DNA of 64,000 bases, taken from assembly GCA_002633005.1 (NCBI GenBank), contig NMRA01000430.1:208671-272670 (forward strand). The letters are read 5' to 3'. Origin of the DNA: Phoronis australis. Its lineage: Eukaryota > Phoronida > Phoronidae. The notes beneath the pieces were generated by a model that saw nothing but the letters and a program-made list of their open reading frames with translations, had not been told where the DNA came from and ran no database searches. Shown here piece by piece: positions 48,201 through 60,554 of the stretch (position 1 is the first letter of the stretch; each line of letters begins with the position of its first letter). The position numbers were made by a program, and so were the translations under genes.

Positions 48201-49004
48201 TTGACTTACGTCTGTAAAATTTTAATCACTGATCAATTTTAGTACTGCAGATGGGAAATATGTGTTAATTAGCTTTTGCAGGAATTTTACTGTTACAGAA
48301 TTACAAAACAGGACTCTGCTCGGATATAATGGTCCCTGACATGGGGCCCCTTCCAAGAAACTGACTTAAGTTCATTTTTTACTAAAGTCTAAGATTTGTC
48401 TTAACTTTCATACTTTGAAACTTCCACATCCGGTCAGATAGTTAAAATAAAGATAAAACTTTTATCAAAAACTTAATATAATTTTAAGATCTCTTTCTTA
48501 AAACAGTCTCGAGACAAATTTAAGTTTTACTGAAATTAAAGATTTGTCTTAGCTAAGTCAGTTTTGTTGGTACGGGCCCATGGATAACAAGTTTCACTCA
48601 CTGACAGTAACATACGCCCGAAGATTTAAGGCAAATTATGCCTCGCACTGGCGGGCGCGGTAAAAATAGGAGGGCGCGCAGTGTAAAACTGAATGAAGGA
48701 CTGGTCAAAGAAAAAGTTTGATTACGGGAGTATTTGTTCGAGTTGGAAGAAATTAAAGACATCAATGGGCACCTAAGTTGTCCCTATATGATTTTGATGT
48801 TTTAATCAGTGTGAGGCATAATTCTATTAATGTATGAAACTCCTAGAAGAGCTTCACCGTCTCTACTGCTAGTAGTACTGGGGCCAACTAGAGACGGTGG
48901 TCAATGTCTAATACATTGAATAATAGGCATGTTATTCAGTTGTTACATTTATCAATTTTATTCGATCATGTCCTGTCCTGTTGTTTGTATCCCATTTTCC
49001 CTTA
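45246..49004. other. Intergenic, no gene supported
   Basis: Minus-strand frames at 47359-47541 and 47706-47948 and short plus frames have no recognisable domain. They could be pieces of a decayed gene on the minus strand. A short inverted repeat, CACCGTCTCT with AGAGACGGTG, lies at 48857-48900. Confidence 0.4.
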
Positions 49005-49421
49005 TGTTTCGTTGATTACTATTAATTATCTGGTCTTGATATTATTTCTTAATGTTTTTCTGTTGTCATGTGGCGGCATCTATTGTGTAGATTGATTATT
49101 AATTTTGCATCTTCTTAGAGGGCGATATTGTTCTTATGATAATTACTTGTAAAATACCCGTATGCATCCCCAGTCATTTTAAAGTGTAGAGATGCAGTCC
49201 TGTATATCATCTCTCTCTCTCTCTTATGTTTTTGCAAAGTATTGGATTTGAAATTAGCCAACATTGAGTTGCATTTCTTCTTATTTTTGTCGACTTGTCA
49301 TCTAATTGTCTTTTTTGCAATAAACGATGGTTTATACTTTGAAGTTCAAGTCTGAAGTTATAACTCCCATGCAATTCCAATACCAGGCCAGGCAATTTCC
49401 GATTACTCAACTACGGGTTCA
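49005..49421 (+). repeat. BEL/Pao 5' LTR
   Basis: It begins TGTTTCGTTGA and ends near CTACGGGTTCA, giving a TG...CA unit of about 417 bp. A CT microsatellite (49207-49224) lies inside. The same sequence recurs in two pieces at 54130-54445 and 55838-55953. Confidence 0.85.
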
Positions 49422-49500
49422 TCCACTGCTTCAACTCAATGGTTGTGAGCTGATCATCAATTACTGTCTATCTCAAATGTCTACTGTGTGAATTTCCAAT

Positions 49501-50590
49501 ATGGAAGAAAAGCAATTTCGAAAGAACAAACGCAGAAATGCCAAAGCAAACTTTACTCGTTTCTTCAACCAGCTTGAGAGAAATAAACAACGCTGGCGAC
49601 CAGTCGAAGAGTTAAAAGAAGACTTAAAACAACTGAAATTACTTTTTGAAGCTATTGTTGACTGTAATGATACTTATTGTGAAATTTTAGGAGTAGATGA
49701 GTTTGTATTCGAGGCAGAATATCTTGACATTATGTCTCAAGATCTCAGTGAAGTAGAGATAGGGATAAAGGATTTGGAGAAAACTCACAGTGAAAATCCT
49801 GAGCCATCAAGTGCGCTTAGACATTAAACATTTCAAACTACGTAAATTTGATGGCGATGTTCGTTTCTACTCGACATTCAAGTCTGATTTCAAGCATTTT
49901 GTTGAAACTAAGTATACTGAAAGACATTGTATTGCACAATAAAGATCACGTTGCTTGGGTAAGCGCAAAGAACTTATCAATGATGTAGGTACTACTAACG
50001 AAGAAGCGTTTAAATTGTTAGACACAATTGATGGGCAGGCACTAGTTATTTAAGATGCCATTTTAATGGATATTGAGTCTTTCGAGGCACTAGCGGCTAG
50101 TGAAGACCAAAGGTTTTGTGAGTTTGTGCAGTTATTATTGAAATGTAGAACATCACGTAGTGAGATTGGCCTTGCAGAAGATTTCAATAATAGCCATATG
50201 TTAGCTGTACTAGAAAGAAAATAGTCCTATGAAGATGCTAAGTTGTGGGCAAGAAAGTGTGTTACTGATGAACCAAATATGCACAATTTTATTGAGTTCA
50301 GGAAAGCTGAAATGTTAACTAGAGTGCGTTTGTCAGCACCTATAAGAAAAGTGGTTAACAATGTAACTACTTTACAACAACCCAAAGCAAGTTGTCAAGC
50401 CAGTTACATACAAGTGTTGGTATTGTAAGAACAATAGTCACTTTACTGATAACTGTGTCAAATTTAAGGCTTTATATGTAAGGTTGAGGTTGAAGGCTTG
50501 CAAAGATAATCACGTGTGTTACAGTTGCTTGAAAAAAATCTGGTAATAATCGTAACGTAGGCAAATGCACCAAACGAAAACAGTGTACAG
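49501..50590 (+). pseudogene. BEL/Pao gag region
   Basis: ATG 49501 begins a 108-codon charged, coiled-coil-like frame typical of BEL gag N termini. The frame then breaks and LRKFDGDVRFYSTFKSDFKH (DUF1759-like) follows. CWYCKNNSHFTDNC (about 50421-50462) is a CCHC zinc knuckle, and CYSCLKK starts a second. Stops occur at several points. Confidence 0.8.
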
Positions 50591-50633
50591 AACAATTTAA
50601 AGGTGAACAGGTAAACTGTACCATCACATAAAG

Positions 50634-51180
50634 TTGCATACCGTTAACAACAATATTGGTGAAAATAACGATACTCAAAGTTCAAATGAAGCTGAGTCAT
50701 CATCATCGCAGTCACTCAAACAAGAGACTCCAACACCCTTCAAGCCCAAAGTTAATGTGTGCTTATCAGAAAGTCACTGTCTTCTGCCTACATTGAAGGC
50801 TGGTGTAGTCAACAATTATTCCCATCCTGTTGAAGCGAACATTTTATTGGACAATGGTGCTCAAATTACTTTAATCACCAATGAGTTGGCCAACAAACTG
50901 TCTCTAACAGGCAAGCCAGTGAAAGTATCTGTTTCAAAGGTTGGCGGTGAAACTAAGGTAATAAACACTAAGATGTACAAAGTAAAACTGCGAGGAGAAA
51001 AGGGCGTCCACTGGATTTATGCAGTAGGGGTTGAGAAAATTAAGGATGGCTATCGGAACCAGCTGATCTTGGAACCATACAAAGAGAACTGAATATTCAC
51101 GTTAAACGTGGGTGTGGACCAATTGACATTTTGATTGGAGTTAATCATCCAAATTTTCATGTTTGAGGAACAAGAATATT
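50634..51180 (+). pseudogene. BEL/Pao aspartic protease region (DUF1758-like)
   Basis: NILLDNGAQITLITNELANK has the protease position D-N-G-A in place of the usual D-S/T-G. The downstream IDILIGVNHPNFHV-like segment crosses a frameshift. The altered active site alone would weaken activity. Confidence 0.75.
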
Positions 51181-51187
51181 CAAAAAC

Positions 51188-52640
51188 TTGATTGCTAGAC
51201 ATTCATCACTAGGGTGGACAGTGTTTGGTGCTACAGGCAGCCAAACTTCCACTAATTCATATGTCTTCAATGTTATGACCCCAGTAAACCTAACTAACTT
51301 TTGGACTTCTGAGGCAATGGGAGTAGAGGTTAAGCCCCGTTTATGTGATGCAGACAAGCTGTCCAGTACTGAAAGACAAGAGGCAGAGATTATCGACAAC
51401 TCTTGTGTGAAAGCAAATGGTCAATGGATGATACCATACCTATGGGTCAAAAACCCGTTGTCTCTTCCCAATAACAACATATAAGCTGAAAGTAGAATGC
51501 GGGCTACTGAGCGCCGACAGTTGAAAAACCCAGAATATGCCAAGCTTTACGACGAGCAGATAGGACAATTAGTGCAAATGAATTTTGCCAGGAAGTTGAC
51601 CACTGTAGTGGTGAATAGTTATGAAAGACCCGTCCACTATATTTCCCACCACGAAATAGTCAGACAGAGAAAAAAGTACACCTTTTAGAATTGTGTTCAA
51701 TTCATCATCAAGTTACCAAGGTCACATACCGGATGAAGGGTGCAGACCATCTAAATGATCTTTTCGGCATCATTCTTCGCTTCAGAGAAAATAGCCATGC
51801 AATCGTTAGAGACATCTCCGAAATGTATCATAGAGTTTTGATAGTAGCCAACATGTCCATAGATTTTTGTGGCGAAATTATGAAGATCGCGATCCTGATG
51901 TATACGTTATGACTGTTGTCACATTTGGCGATAAGCCATCGGCCTCAATGGCGCAAATCGCACTGCGAAAAATAGCTGATGAGAACGAGACGACTACCCT
52001 CAAGCATGTAAAGACAGCAAATAGTTATACGGACGACATCTGTAAGTCTGTAAAAAACAGCGAAGAAGTAAAACAATTAACTTCTGACATTTATTCTGTG
52101 TTAGAAACTGGAGATTTCAAAATCAAAGAATGGTTACATAATGATTAAACATATACTTCGGATGAAGATTGCAAATTTGATGGCGCCCTCGTGGAAGAGA
52201 AAGTGTTAGGTGTTCTATGGGATCGTAACAGTGACGCTTTGAAGTATAAGATAAATCTCAAGCTCGACCAGTCTACATCTAACCTCATCAAAAGAATTAT
52301 TCTCATCAAACTATCGGGCATTTTTTGACCCTATAGGTTATGAAGCCCCAGTTGTAATTACACTTAAAATTGCGATGCAGAGATTATGGCAACTAGGCGT
52401 TGATTGGGATGATATCCTACCAACAAATTTTCAACAAGAATGGCTTCGAATTTTTGACGAGTTACAACATCTAAATGATGAAAGTTTTCACAGATGTCTT
52501 ACCCTTGAGTTGGTGTTAAAAGACCCCATGTTTTGCTTATTTTGTGATGCCTCCGAAGAAGCTTTCCGTGTATGTATGCGTTTATGGTGGAAAACTCGTA
52601 TACTACAAGATTTGTAGCAGCTAAATCGCGTGTAACACCG
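51188..52640 (+). pseudogene. BEL/Pao reverse transcriptase and RNase H region
   Basis: Blocks in order are SSLGWTVFGATGS, NPEYAKLYDEQIGQLVQMNF, VTFGDKPSASMAQIALRKIA, NSYTDDICKSV (the YxDD site, still intact), LWQLGVDWDDILP and FCLFCDASEEAF. The fragments sit in at least three frames with several stops. GDKPS.SMAQ.AL is characteristic of BEL/Pao. Confidence 0.85.
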
Positions 52641-53180
52641 TTAAAAAGTTCATAGTACCAAGATTAGAACTGCAAGCAACAGTGTTAGCATCACGCTTAA
52701 ACCAGTCTGTAATTAAGGAACAGAGAATCAAAGTCACAACTACTGTATTTTTCACTGACAGTACAATAGTATTAGGGTGGATAAGAAATACCACTAAGCG
52801 TCTCAAACCATTTGTGTCTAACAGGATTGGTGAAATTCAAAGTAATTCAGATCCTGTCCCATAGCAGGATGTAAAGGGGAGCCTTAACCCTGCAGATAAG
52901 GTCTCAAGAGGTATTGCTGTAAACCAGTTGTCCCCGGAGTGGCAGCAAGGTCCAAGTTTTCTGAATGGAGCAATTGAAAATTGGCCAAACATGACTGATG
53001 TTAACAATCAACATGTGAATTGTGACAAAGAAGAATGTGCAACTTCAGTTGTAATGACGAGCCCTCAAATCTTCTAAAATTAGTTGATAAATGTTCTTCA
53101 TGGTGGAAATTGTTAAGGGTCACTAGTTATGTTGTGAAATTTACTAGTAAGTGCCATGGCAGGCAAACAGGTCCATTACT
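52640..53180 (+). pseudogene. BEL/Pao RNase H to integrase linker
   Basis: LELQATVLASRLNQSV, FFTDSTIVLGWIRN and KRLKPFVSNRIGEIQ match the conserved region after the reverse transcriptase. NPADKVSRG and a late TSYVVKFTSKC segment follow in broken frames. Confidence 0.75.
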
Positions 53181-53195
53181 ACCTAGTGAAATTAT

Positions 53196-53352
53196 TATAG
53201 AGGAGGCAGTGTAGCCTGGTTGATAAGTGCCCACTTTCTTTACTCGAGGTCGTGGGTCCAAGTCCCACCTGGTCACACTGCTAAACCCTTGAGCCAGGTT
53301 TCTAGCTCCTCAGCTCGGTTTTAACCAAATATCAATAAAGCATAAAATATTT
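53196..53352 (+). mobile_element. tRNA-derived SINE inside the BEL/Pao integrase region
   Basis: TAGCCTGGTTGATAAGTG fits an A box and GTGGGTCCAAGTCCCAC forms a complete T stem-loop (B box). A tRNA-unrelated part and an A/T-rich end (ATATCAATAAAGCATAAAAT) follow. It sits between the BEL-specific linker and the FVDQDGIIRVGGR block. Confidence 0.72.
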
Positions 53353-53353
53353 C

Positions 53354-54105
53354 CAGGTGATCAGCCCCTTTGTTGATCAAGATGGAATTATTCGTGTGGG
53401 AGGAAGGATCGACAGATCTGTAGTCTCTTATGATACCTCTCATCCTGTGTTGTTACCAAGAAGTCATGAGATTTCTAAACTGATAGTTGTTGCTGAACAT
53501 AACACTTGCCATTGTGGTATTGCCATTACTGTAGCTAAAGGAAGGCTTAAATATGGGATTTTGCAAGTCCCTAGATTAGCCAAGTCTGTGATATTTCACT
53601 GTGTTACTTGTAGAAAGTTAAAGGGTAAACTTGAAACTCAAATCATGTCTGATTTGCCCATAGAGCGTTTATCACCCATCACCTCACCTTTTTAATACAC
53701 GGCTTGTGACTATTTTGGCCCATTTACAGTTAAAGTGGGGAAAACTGACAAACACTACGAGTCCTATTCACTTGCTTAAACACTCGTGCAGTGCATATTG
53801 AAATGTCAGTCAATTTATCCGCAATGGAGTTTATACAGTGTATAAGGAGATTTTTCTCAATTCGTGGCTATCCTGACCAAATAATTAGTGACAATGGAAC
53901 TCAGATGGTAGGAGCTGTGCGTGAATTAAAGGAAGCAATACGTGGATGGAATGTACAGGAGTTGCAAGAATTTTGTGCAAGTAAATTAGTTTTGTGGAAA
54001 TTCACAACTCCGTTAGCACCACATCAAAACGGATGTGCTGTGTATGATACTCCCGTCACTAAGTTGTCCGTTATCTATCCTGTAGAAGGATTTGCTGAAA
54101 ACTAA
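53354..54105 (+). pseudogene. BEL/Pao integrase region
   Basis: FVDQDGIIRVGGR, then HNTCHCGIAI..., CVTCRK (the H2C2 zinc-binding part). CDYFGPF holds the first catalytic Asp, and GYPDQIISDNGTQMVGA the second. A stop after SPITSPF and another before TLVQC break it. Confidence 0.85.
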
Positions 54106-54113
54106 ATTAGTTA

Positions 54114-54129
54114 TCATCGGGGGCGAGTG
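54114..54129 (+). promoter_or_regulatory. Polypurine tract of the BEL/Pao element
   Basis: CGGGGGCGAG immediately precedes the 3' LTR start TGTTTCGTTGAG, the expected position for second-strand priming. Confidence 0.65.
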
Positions 54130-54445
54130 TGTTTCGTTGAGAAATTGATTAGTATTAATTAACTGGTCTTGATATTATTTCTTAATATTTTTCTGTTGTC
54201 ATGTGACGCTATCTATTGTGTAGATTGATTATTAATTTTGCATCTTCTTAGAGGGCGATAGTGTTCCTGTGATAATTATTTGTAAAATACCCGTATGTAG
54301 CCCCGGTCATTTTGAAGTGTAGAGATGCAGTCCTGTATATCGTCTCTCTCTTATGTTTTTGCAAAGTATTGGATTTGAAATTAGCCAACATTGAGTTGAA
54401 CTTCTTCTTCTTCTTGTCGACTTGTCAACTAACTGTATTTCATGC
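54130..54445 (+). repeat. 3' LTR, left piece
   Basis: It matches 49005 to about 49316 of the 5' LTR. The LTR is interrupted near ACTGTATTTCATGC by a LINE. Confidence 0.85.
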
Positions 54446-55837
54446 CCCTTCACAGGCCTTCCTGAAGCATCTGAACAAAATGTTCTACTGTTTTATATGG
54501 AACGGTAAAACGAAAAAATATGTCGTAAGATTATGGCTCAAGAGTACAATGTTGGCGGAGCTAGACTGATTGACGTCAGCTCTAACTAACTTGGTTTCGA
54601 AGACTACCTTGTCAAGTACTACAAGTCCATGGGCAGTTTTAGCAAATGGTCTGTTATCAAGAGTTTCAAAGAATTACTTAATGTTCGGGGATTTCTCAGT
54701 GTTTTACAAAGATTTCCCTATTGACTTCTAATGTATTTTGGAAAGAGGTATTTCAATGTGTCCATGAATTCGGCTTGTTAGTTCCCGAAAACGAAGGTAT
54801 TTATCAGCCTCTATGGTTTAATTCGAATATACTGATAGATAAACGGTGGTATCAAAAAGGTATAACTAATGTACACGACTTACTTAATTCTGATGGTTGT
54901 TTCCTTAATTATGAGGAGTTTATATAGAAATTTGACTTTACCCCTCAAGTAACTTTATTTTACGGTCTACGAAGCTCATTATATGCTAGCTGGAGTCATC
55001 TCAGAGAGGGAAAGCATCAAGTAATTTTACCGCGTCGTCCTCGATACATTGAAGCTATTTTGGGAGATGTCAAAGGAGTAGATAAAATTTAACACATTAT
55101 TGTCTTTCAGAATTGTGAAAAAACAACATGTCAAATGAAGTGGAGTAAAAAATTAAATCTCCCGGATACTGCAGAATGGTGGTACAATGTTTTTTCTTAC
55201 ATCTATTCATTCATCGAAGATGTTTCTCTGGGATGGTTACAGTTCAGGCTGGTTCATAGAATTATAGGCTGTAATGAATTTTTATACAAGATTGGCGTAA
55301 TTGATAGCTCATTGTGCACTTTTTGCTTAATGAAATTGAATCTATTGTCCATGTGTACTGGTCTTGTAACGTTACTCAGCAGTTTTGGACTAATGTAAAT
55401 AACTGGCTCGAAGATGCTGTTGGATATAGTTTAGAACTGTCTGTACAATCAGTTCTGTTTGGTGTTCAGGTGGAAGCAGTTTTACAAAGTGTGATTCTTT
55501 GCCTTGGAAAGTACCACACTTATAAACAAAGATTAAAGTGCAAAAGATGCCTGCCTTACAATGTTTAAAGAGGAAGTTGCATTGTACATTTTCACTGAAC
55601 GGTATATGTATATATAAACAAAATGAAGTATGGTGAATTTATAGAGCGCTGACAAGGTCTTGACCTCATTTGCTTATTCTGATAAATCATAGCCTCTACT
55701 GTGTTTTTTTTCCAATGTCAAATTATCTATGTACATATCAGCACTATAAGTTAACACTTTAACTGTTCCTTGACTAGAACAAAAAGTTATTGCATCTGTA
55801 ATTGTATTCTGTACTGTACCTTTTATATTAAATAAAA
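54446..55837 (+). mobile_element. 5'-truncated LINE inserted in the 3' LTR
   Basis: Frames show LKHLNKMFYCFIWNGKTKKY, LLVPENEGIYQPLWFNSNIL, WYQKGITNVHDLL, WLQFRLVHRIIGCNEFLYKI and SIVHVYWSCNVTQQFW. These belong to the thumb and C-terminal zinc region of a LINE reverse transcriptase. ACTGTATTTCATGC (54432-54445) and ACTGTCTTCCATGC (55838-55851) form an imperfect 14-bp target duplication. The 5' truncation and this duplication are hallmarks of target-primed insertion. Confidence 0.82.
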
Positions 55838-55953
55838 ACTGTCTTCCATGCAATAAACGATGGTTTACTCTTTGAAGTCAAGTCTGAAGTTATAACTCTC
55901 ATAAAATTCCAATACCAGGCCAGGCAATTTCCGATTACTCAACTACGGGTTGA
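55838..55953 (+). repeat. 3' LTR, right piece
   Basis: It resumes with GCAATAAACGATGGTTTA and ends CAACTACGGGTTGA, matching 49318-49421. Confidence 0.85.
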
Positions 55954-56397
55954 GCCACCTAGTATAAAATGACCAACAACACGTGTATTCGCCTGGTCAG
56001 AGGTGTGTTTTATCTGGCTAACACTGACAGTCTGACTGCGCAAGGTACAACTAGTCAACCTGCATTGAAGTTATTACAACATATTGATAGCCTCATTCTC
56101 AAAACCAGGGAACATTATATCCGACTTGTTTCCAAAGTAGTTAGGTGTGATAAGACTGAACCGTCGAAGTCCATGCGGCCACAGTCATAGTGATGTGTCG
56201 AAAATCAATAATTTACCTTCAATTCAGACCCTCCTTTAACTCACGTTTAATACAAGTATAACCGTACAGGCGTACATGGCTGGTCCAAGTTAGATTGCCA
56301 GGTTCGGGGATTGATCTGAGTCAACATTTACAACAGTTGTTCCGTAACACGATAGGCCTACTGCCTAAACCATAAATCGCGAGCCACCATGTTTATT
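55954..56397. other. No gene recognised
   Basis: A 73-codon frame at 55969-56190 has no domain I know. Confidence 0.45.
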
Positions 56398-56541
56398 GAT
56401 GAATTTTCATTAAATTTGTTGAATAGATTTCTATTAGGGAGGAATGACTGATGCCTTTCCATCTTCTGATGGGTTCGATGTATTCTGCTCCATCTAGTGG
56501 CCATTTTTATGATGCTTACATTTTGGACTTGGAGGGAGTAA
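56398..56541. repeat. Dispersed repeat (second copy)
   Basis: It matches 23098-23240. It ends directly where the segmental duplication copy B begins (GTTGGCTAATTACAATC). Confidence 0.7.
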
Positions 56542-56764
56542 CTAGTTGGCTAATTACAATCTTAATCCATTAACAACTACAATAATACACGTAGTTGAAA
56601 CAATACGCTATTGCACACTTTTGCGTGTTTTTAATCTTTTCTTGAATGACGTCAATACCTGTGCTGGTAAGCAACTTCTTGGAGATCAATATAACACTTC
56701 AAGCTTGAGTTTTATTAGGTATATTTATCTTTGAAAATGTATGCAATGGAAAACGTTACAACTC

Positions 56765-57965
56765 GAAACAATGTGGAGAATTTCTCGCTTAATTGACACT
56801 GGTCACCGCTCAGATTCCCTTATCCCCAGACTACTTCAACAATGCCTATTCAGCATGCCCTTTGTATTGATGTAGATGTGAGTTAATGAAGTGGAAAGGT
56901 AATAGCTAGCGTTACAATCTCAACAATGGTTGTTGTTAGAAACCACAATTTGGTTTTCTCTGACATTTGCAGAGTTACAGTCTGCAACTCTGGAGAATAG
57001 TTTTAACTTGGTATATTATAAATATTACAAAATTACTAAAAAGGTTAGCTTGTGTTTATCTTCACAAAGGGCCACTTCCCAAAGGAACGAATTATTTCAC
57101 ATTGGGTTTCTTTATTTAATTTTTAATGGTTCTGCCCGCTTGTTTTTACCGGGAACTGGTTGATAACTCTTTATCTAAGTTTTAAACTTGAAGTACCAAA
57201 ACAGTGGTAGATTTTGATCGCCAGCGAAACTTAATTAGTTAAGTTCATTGTGAGTCAATCCCTGAACTTACCACATTACAGGTGCACCAAACATTTCATT
57301 AAAGTTTAATCTTCATTAGAACTCAAATCATAAAATATATACAAAAGTGCAAATATGGTAATAACCAAACTGAAGACCTGGAATCTCTGGACAATTTTGG
57401 TGGCACTGACTAACTATTCTAGCTCTTTTTCAGTAATAAAAAATTATAAGTGGGCACAAGTTAAGTACAACTGTTTCCTGGTCAAAATCTGGTTAAACGA
57501 GATTGAAAGAATATAAAAAATGAATCCATGTGATATCGTTAACTCTGATCAGCGTTTGTGTCCACCGAGTACATCAATACGCGCAGTAGTTTATCTTCAA
57601 TCGAATCAATAGTTGTAGTGTTTGGATTATTAGTTCATCGATTTTTAAAAGTCGAAAACCGTACTCGGTTGCTTTTTTCCAGCTGAATGTCGCCGTGGTG
57701 TTCGTTTTTAACGAAAATTAGAGGTTAATGCATTTTGAAAATTCGCCATTTTGTACAGTCAGAGATGTTTAAAACAGTTTAAGGTCGGGTAATTACGCTT
57801 AACTGGGTCTTGCTCGTATCGGGCAATGCGGTCATCACAACTGTACCCGACTCCGGCGCCGCACCCTCTTTTGATCCTGGTAAAAGCCGCTCAGAAGGAC
57901 GAGCGGTGAAAATTTCCGCATATCTTTAGAAATGCGTGACTTTCTTGTAAGCGTATTATTCACGG
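56765..57965. other. Copy-B-specific sequence, no gene recognised
   Basis: It is AT-rich with only short frames. No inverted termini or other element hallmark was found. Confidence 0.45.
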
Positions 57966-58090
57966 TATGACTCGAATTAACACAGCGTTTTTGTAACGTT
58001 TTATACCTCCTTTAGTGTTAAAGACACTCTTTTCGGTTCATTTGAGTTAAAATACTTCGCAAAACACGTTAAAACCCGTTTCATAAAAAA

Positions 58091-58245
58091 CAGGGGCGGA
58101 TCCAGGAGTTTGAGTTGAGGGGGCAATGCAGAGTATTAACCAGGATTTTGGCCGTCAGGCATTCGCACCCCAGAACTGCCAAATGCAGCCTAGGAGAATT
58201 TTAGGGGGGCATGGCCCCCTTTGCCGCCCTCTAAATCCGCCACTG
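58091..58245. mobile_element. hAT-like MITE (second element)
   Basis: Ends CAGGGGCGGATCCAGG and AAATCCGCCACTG match the element at 27738-27989. It is only 155 bp, so internal sequence has been deleted. Confidence 0.65.
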
Positions 58246-58974
58246 AAAACCCAAATAATGCTCTTCAACACAAAAATTTAAATGAATATGTATTTTGTAA
58301 TTTAATTTTTAATTTTGATGGTGAACAACCACCTAAAATGGCAGTGGTAAAAGCTGACCAGTTATGGGTTCTCAACTCAGCTATCGCCATGTGTAAGGAG
58401 GTTTTCGAGGAAACCCCGCCCACTTTTTAAAAAATTTTAAAAATAACAGTTAAATAAGGCAAAGTAACACAAACGGCTGAAAGCTGCGAAATGTTTTTAT
58501 CTTAGTCAAATATTTTGACTGAGGAAACTCGTCCTGTGTTCTAAATTAGTGAATATCTTTAAATTGAAGCAAGTGTCTAAATCTACATTTGGTGATACAA
58601 TACCAATTTAATCTGGCCAAAGTATAAACAGTACTAGCTTCGTGTTATAAAATGTGATTTTTCAAAGAATTTTTTGTATACGAAAATACAACACATAGCT
58701 TTCCTCAATTAACATAGTGCTTCAATTTGTGTACTAATGTGAACTGTTCCTCAAACTCTGAAAACTGCCTTGCGAGACACACAAAGGTACATTTTTATTA
58801 ATATTAATGTACCACATATGCCCATTAACGTAACAATCTAACTTACTCTCATGTGGTTTACCAGAAATCATCAATTAAAGACAATGCGTGTGATGTCATT
58901 TTTTCGTACTGTTCAACGTCCTGGTGTGTTGATAACAAAATGGTAATTAATACCGAATAAAACAAAATGTATGA

Positions 58975-59400
58975 GTATTGCCTCAGAGCTAGGTCATATT
59001 AGAAGTGACCTTGAACTTAATTTGGCCACTTCGGGTGCTCAGCTCGAACAGGTTTACAGTGAAAAGTTATTGGGGGTCACTGTTGATAAGATCATCAGCT
59101 GGTCTAGTCATGTTTGTGGGACTGTACCCAAAATTAGATAGTGTCTTGGTCTTGCTGATTACGTCTTGTCCGACGCATATCACCGTTTCTTCCCACAGAT
59201 AGCGTCTGAAATATTTCAGCCTCTGTGTATTTCTTCTCTTCATTTGCTGTAGTACTAGGCGGTCAGGATGCAATGCAAATTTGGTTTCCTGTCTACTGAA
59301 AGCACAGAAGCAGACTGCCAGAGTTATTCCCGGTGTGCCTTTTAAGACTCTCCATCAAATCCTATGTTGAACACTGTCGGGATGGTTGCCTGTAGACAAA
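58975..59400 (+). pseudogene. LINE reverse-transcriptase 3' remnant (copy B)
   Basis: ATSGAQLEQVYSEKLLGVTV, DKIISWSSHVCGTVPKIR, then LADYVLSDAYHRFFPQIASE are the LLGV.ID..LSW..H block of CR1/RTE-type LINEs. A stop interrupts after PKIR. Copy A lacks part of the KLLGVTVDKII stretch. Confidence 0.68.
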
Positions 59401-59445
59401 TATTTTGCACAAAGGCGTTTGTGTATGCTGCATTATTTTTTTCAA

Positions 59446-59456
<11 letters not shown>

Positions 59457-59520
<64 letters not shown>
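59457..59520. repeat. CTG triplet run, about 21 units
   Basis: An uninterrupted CTG run follows three CTA triplets. The homologous site in copy A (about 32170-32185) has only ATTACTACTGCC, so the expansion happened in copy B alone. It lies outside any supported coding sequence. Confidence 0.97.
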
Positions 59521-59522
<2 letters not shown>

Positions 59523-60554
59523 CAACTACTCTTACTGCTACTGCTACCTGCTTTGTTTTTTTACGTTTGCTTCAGTATCTTCGGAATTCATTAATGTATT
59601 TTCATGAAATTTGGCTGATAGGTTTCTACTAGTAAGGAGACGACAACGTCTTCCCATTTTCGCAGACTTGATGTTTTCAGTGCCACCTGGTGGCCATTTA
59701 AAAATGTTTGCGTATCTTTTTGACGTCTGCCTCTCAGTATGCCAAACCACACGAAGGATCATTACGAAAATTAATGGTTGTGTTTCCGATGCGAAGACCC
59801 AAGCTGACGTTGATTTTTGGATGTTTTTGACTATGCTGGGGCGTCCTAGGGGTAATTTTGTTTTTCACGTCTACGGCTGTATTAAAGGATCGTTGCGAAA
59901 TTTGACAGATGCATGGGCTCATGTTGCCATGAGAACAGATGACGATGAGTTTCAGACCAGTGGGACCATAGCTGTGCCACCGTAGTGCCAATTGTTTTTT
60001 TACATTTACCTCTATATCTTTGGAGTTCCGTGGTTTATTTTCATGAAATTTGGTAAATAATTGTACGTGTATTACTGAGACAGCGCCACCAACTCAATTC
60101 GGTAAGTCTGACGCATTCTGCGCCATCAAATGGTCATTGATATGATACTAAAAGCTCCCATAAATGTCCACTTTGATTGTGGATTGGTGGATTGGCATGT
60201 ATGCGTGTACAGACTTCCAATGTTACATGTCACTATTCCGAAGGTTCACTACTCCGAAGTTTCATTACTCCGAAGGGTGAGAAGCATTCACACATGCCGG
60301 TTGGGAACTGTAATGAGGCGTTTAATTCTAGGCATATCAATAATAGTATTACTATTACAATTAACAAACACTCTAATGTAATATAATATATTGATGTTGG
60401 TACTCGTGTGTATGATATGATTGGCTAATTGTTGACCTATAGCTCGTTCGTCGTTACCATATAATAGCTCATTTGATCTCATAGGTAGTTAGTTCTCTAC
60501 CAGAACACTCCGACCTCATCATTTGAAATCTGATAGGAATTTGAAGAGTCACTA

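Larger units (their letters stand above)
49005..55953 (+). mobile_element. BEL/Pao LTR retrotransposon, nearly full length, inactive
   Basis: Order: 5' LTR, gag with zinc knuckles, protease, reverse transcriptase, RNase H/A17-like part, integrase, polypurine tract and 3' LTR. Gag, DUF1758-like protease, YTDD reverse transcriptase and H2C2 integrase parts follow BEL/Pao layout. Many stops and frameshifts inactivate it. A SINE and a LINE have inserted into it. No matching short target duplication was seen outside the LTRs. Confidence 0.88.

Noticed and set aside
59364-59607. Poly-Leu, poly-Cys or poly-Ala proteins over the CTG run
   Set aside because: These are simple translations of the triplet run in three frames, without flanking conserved sequence.
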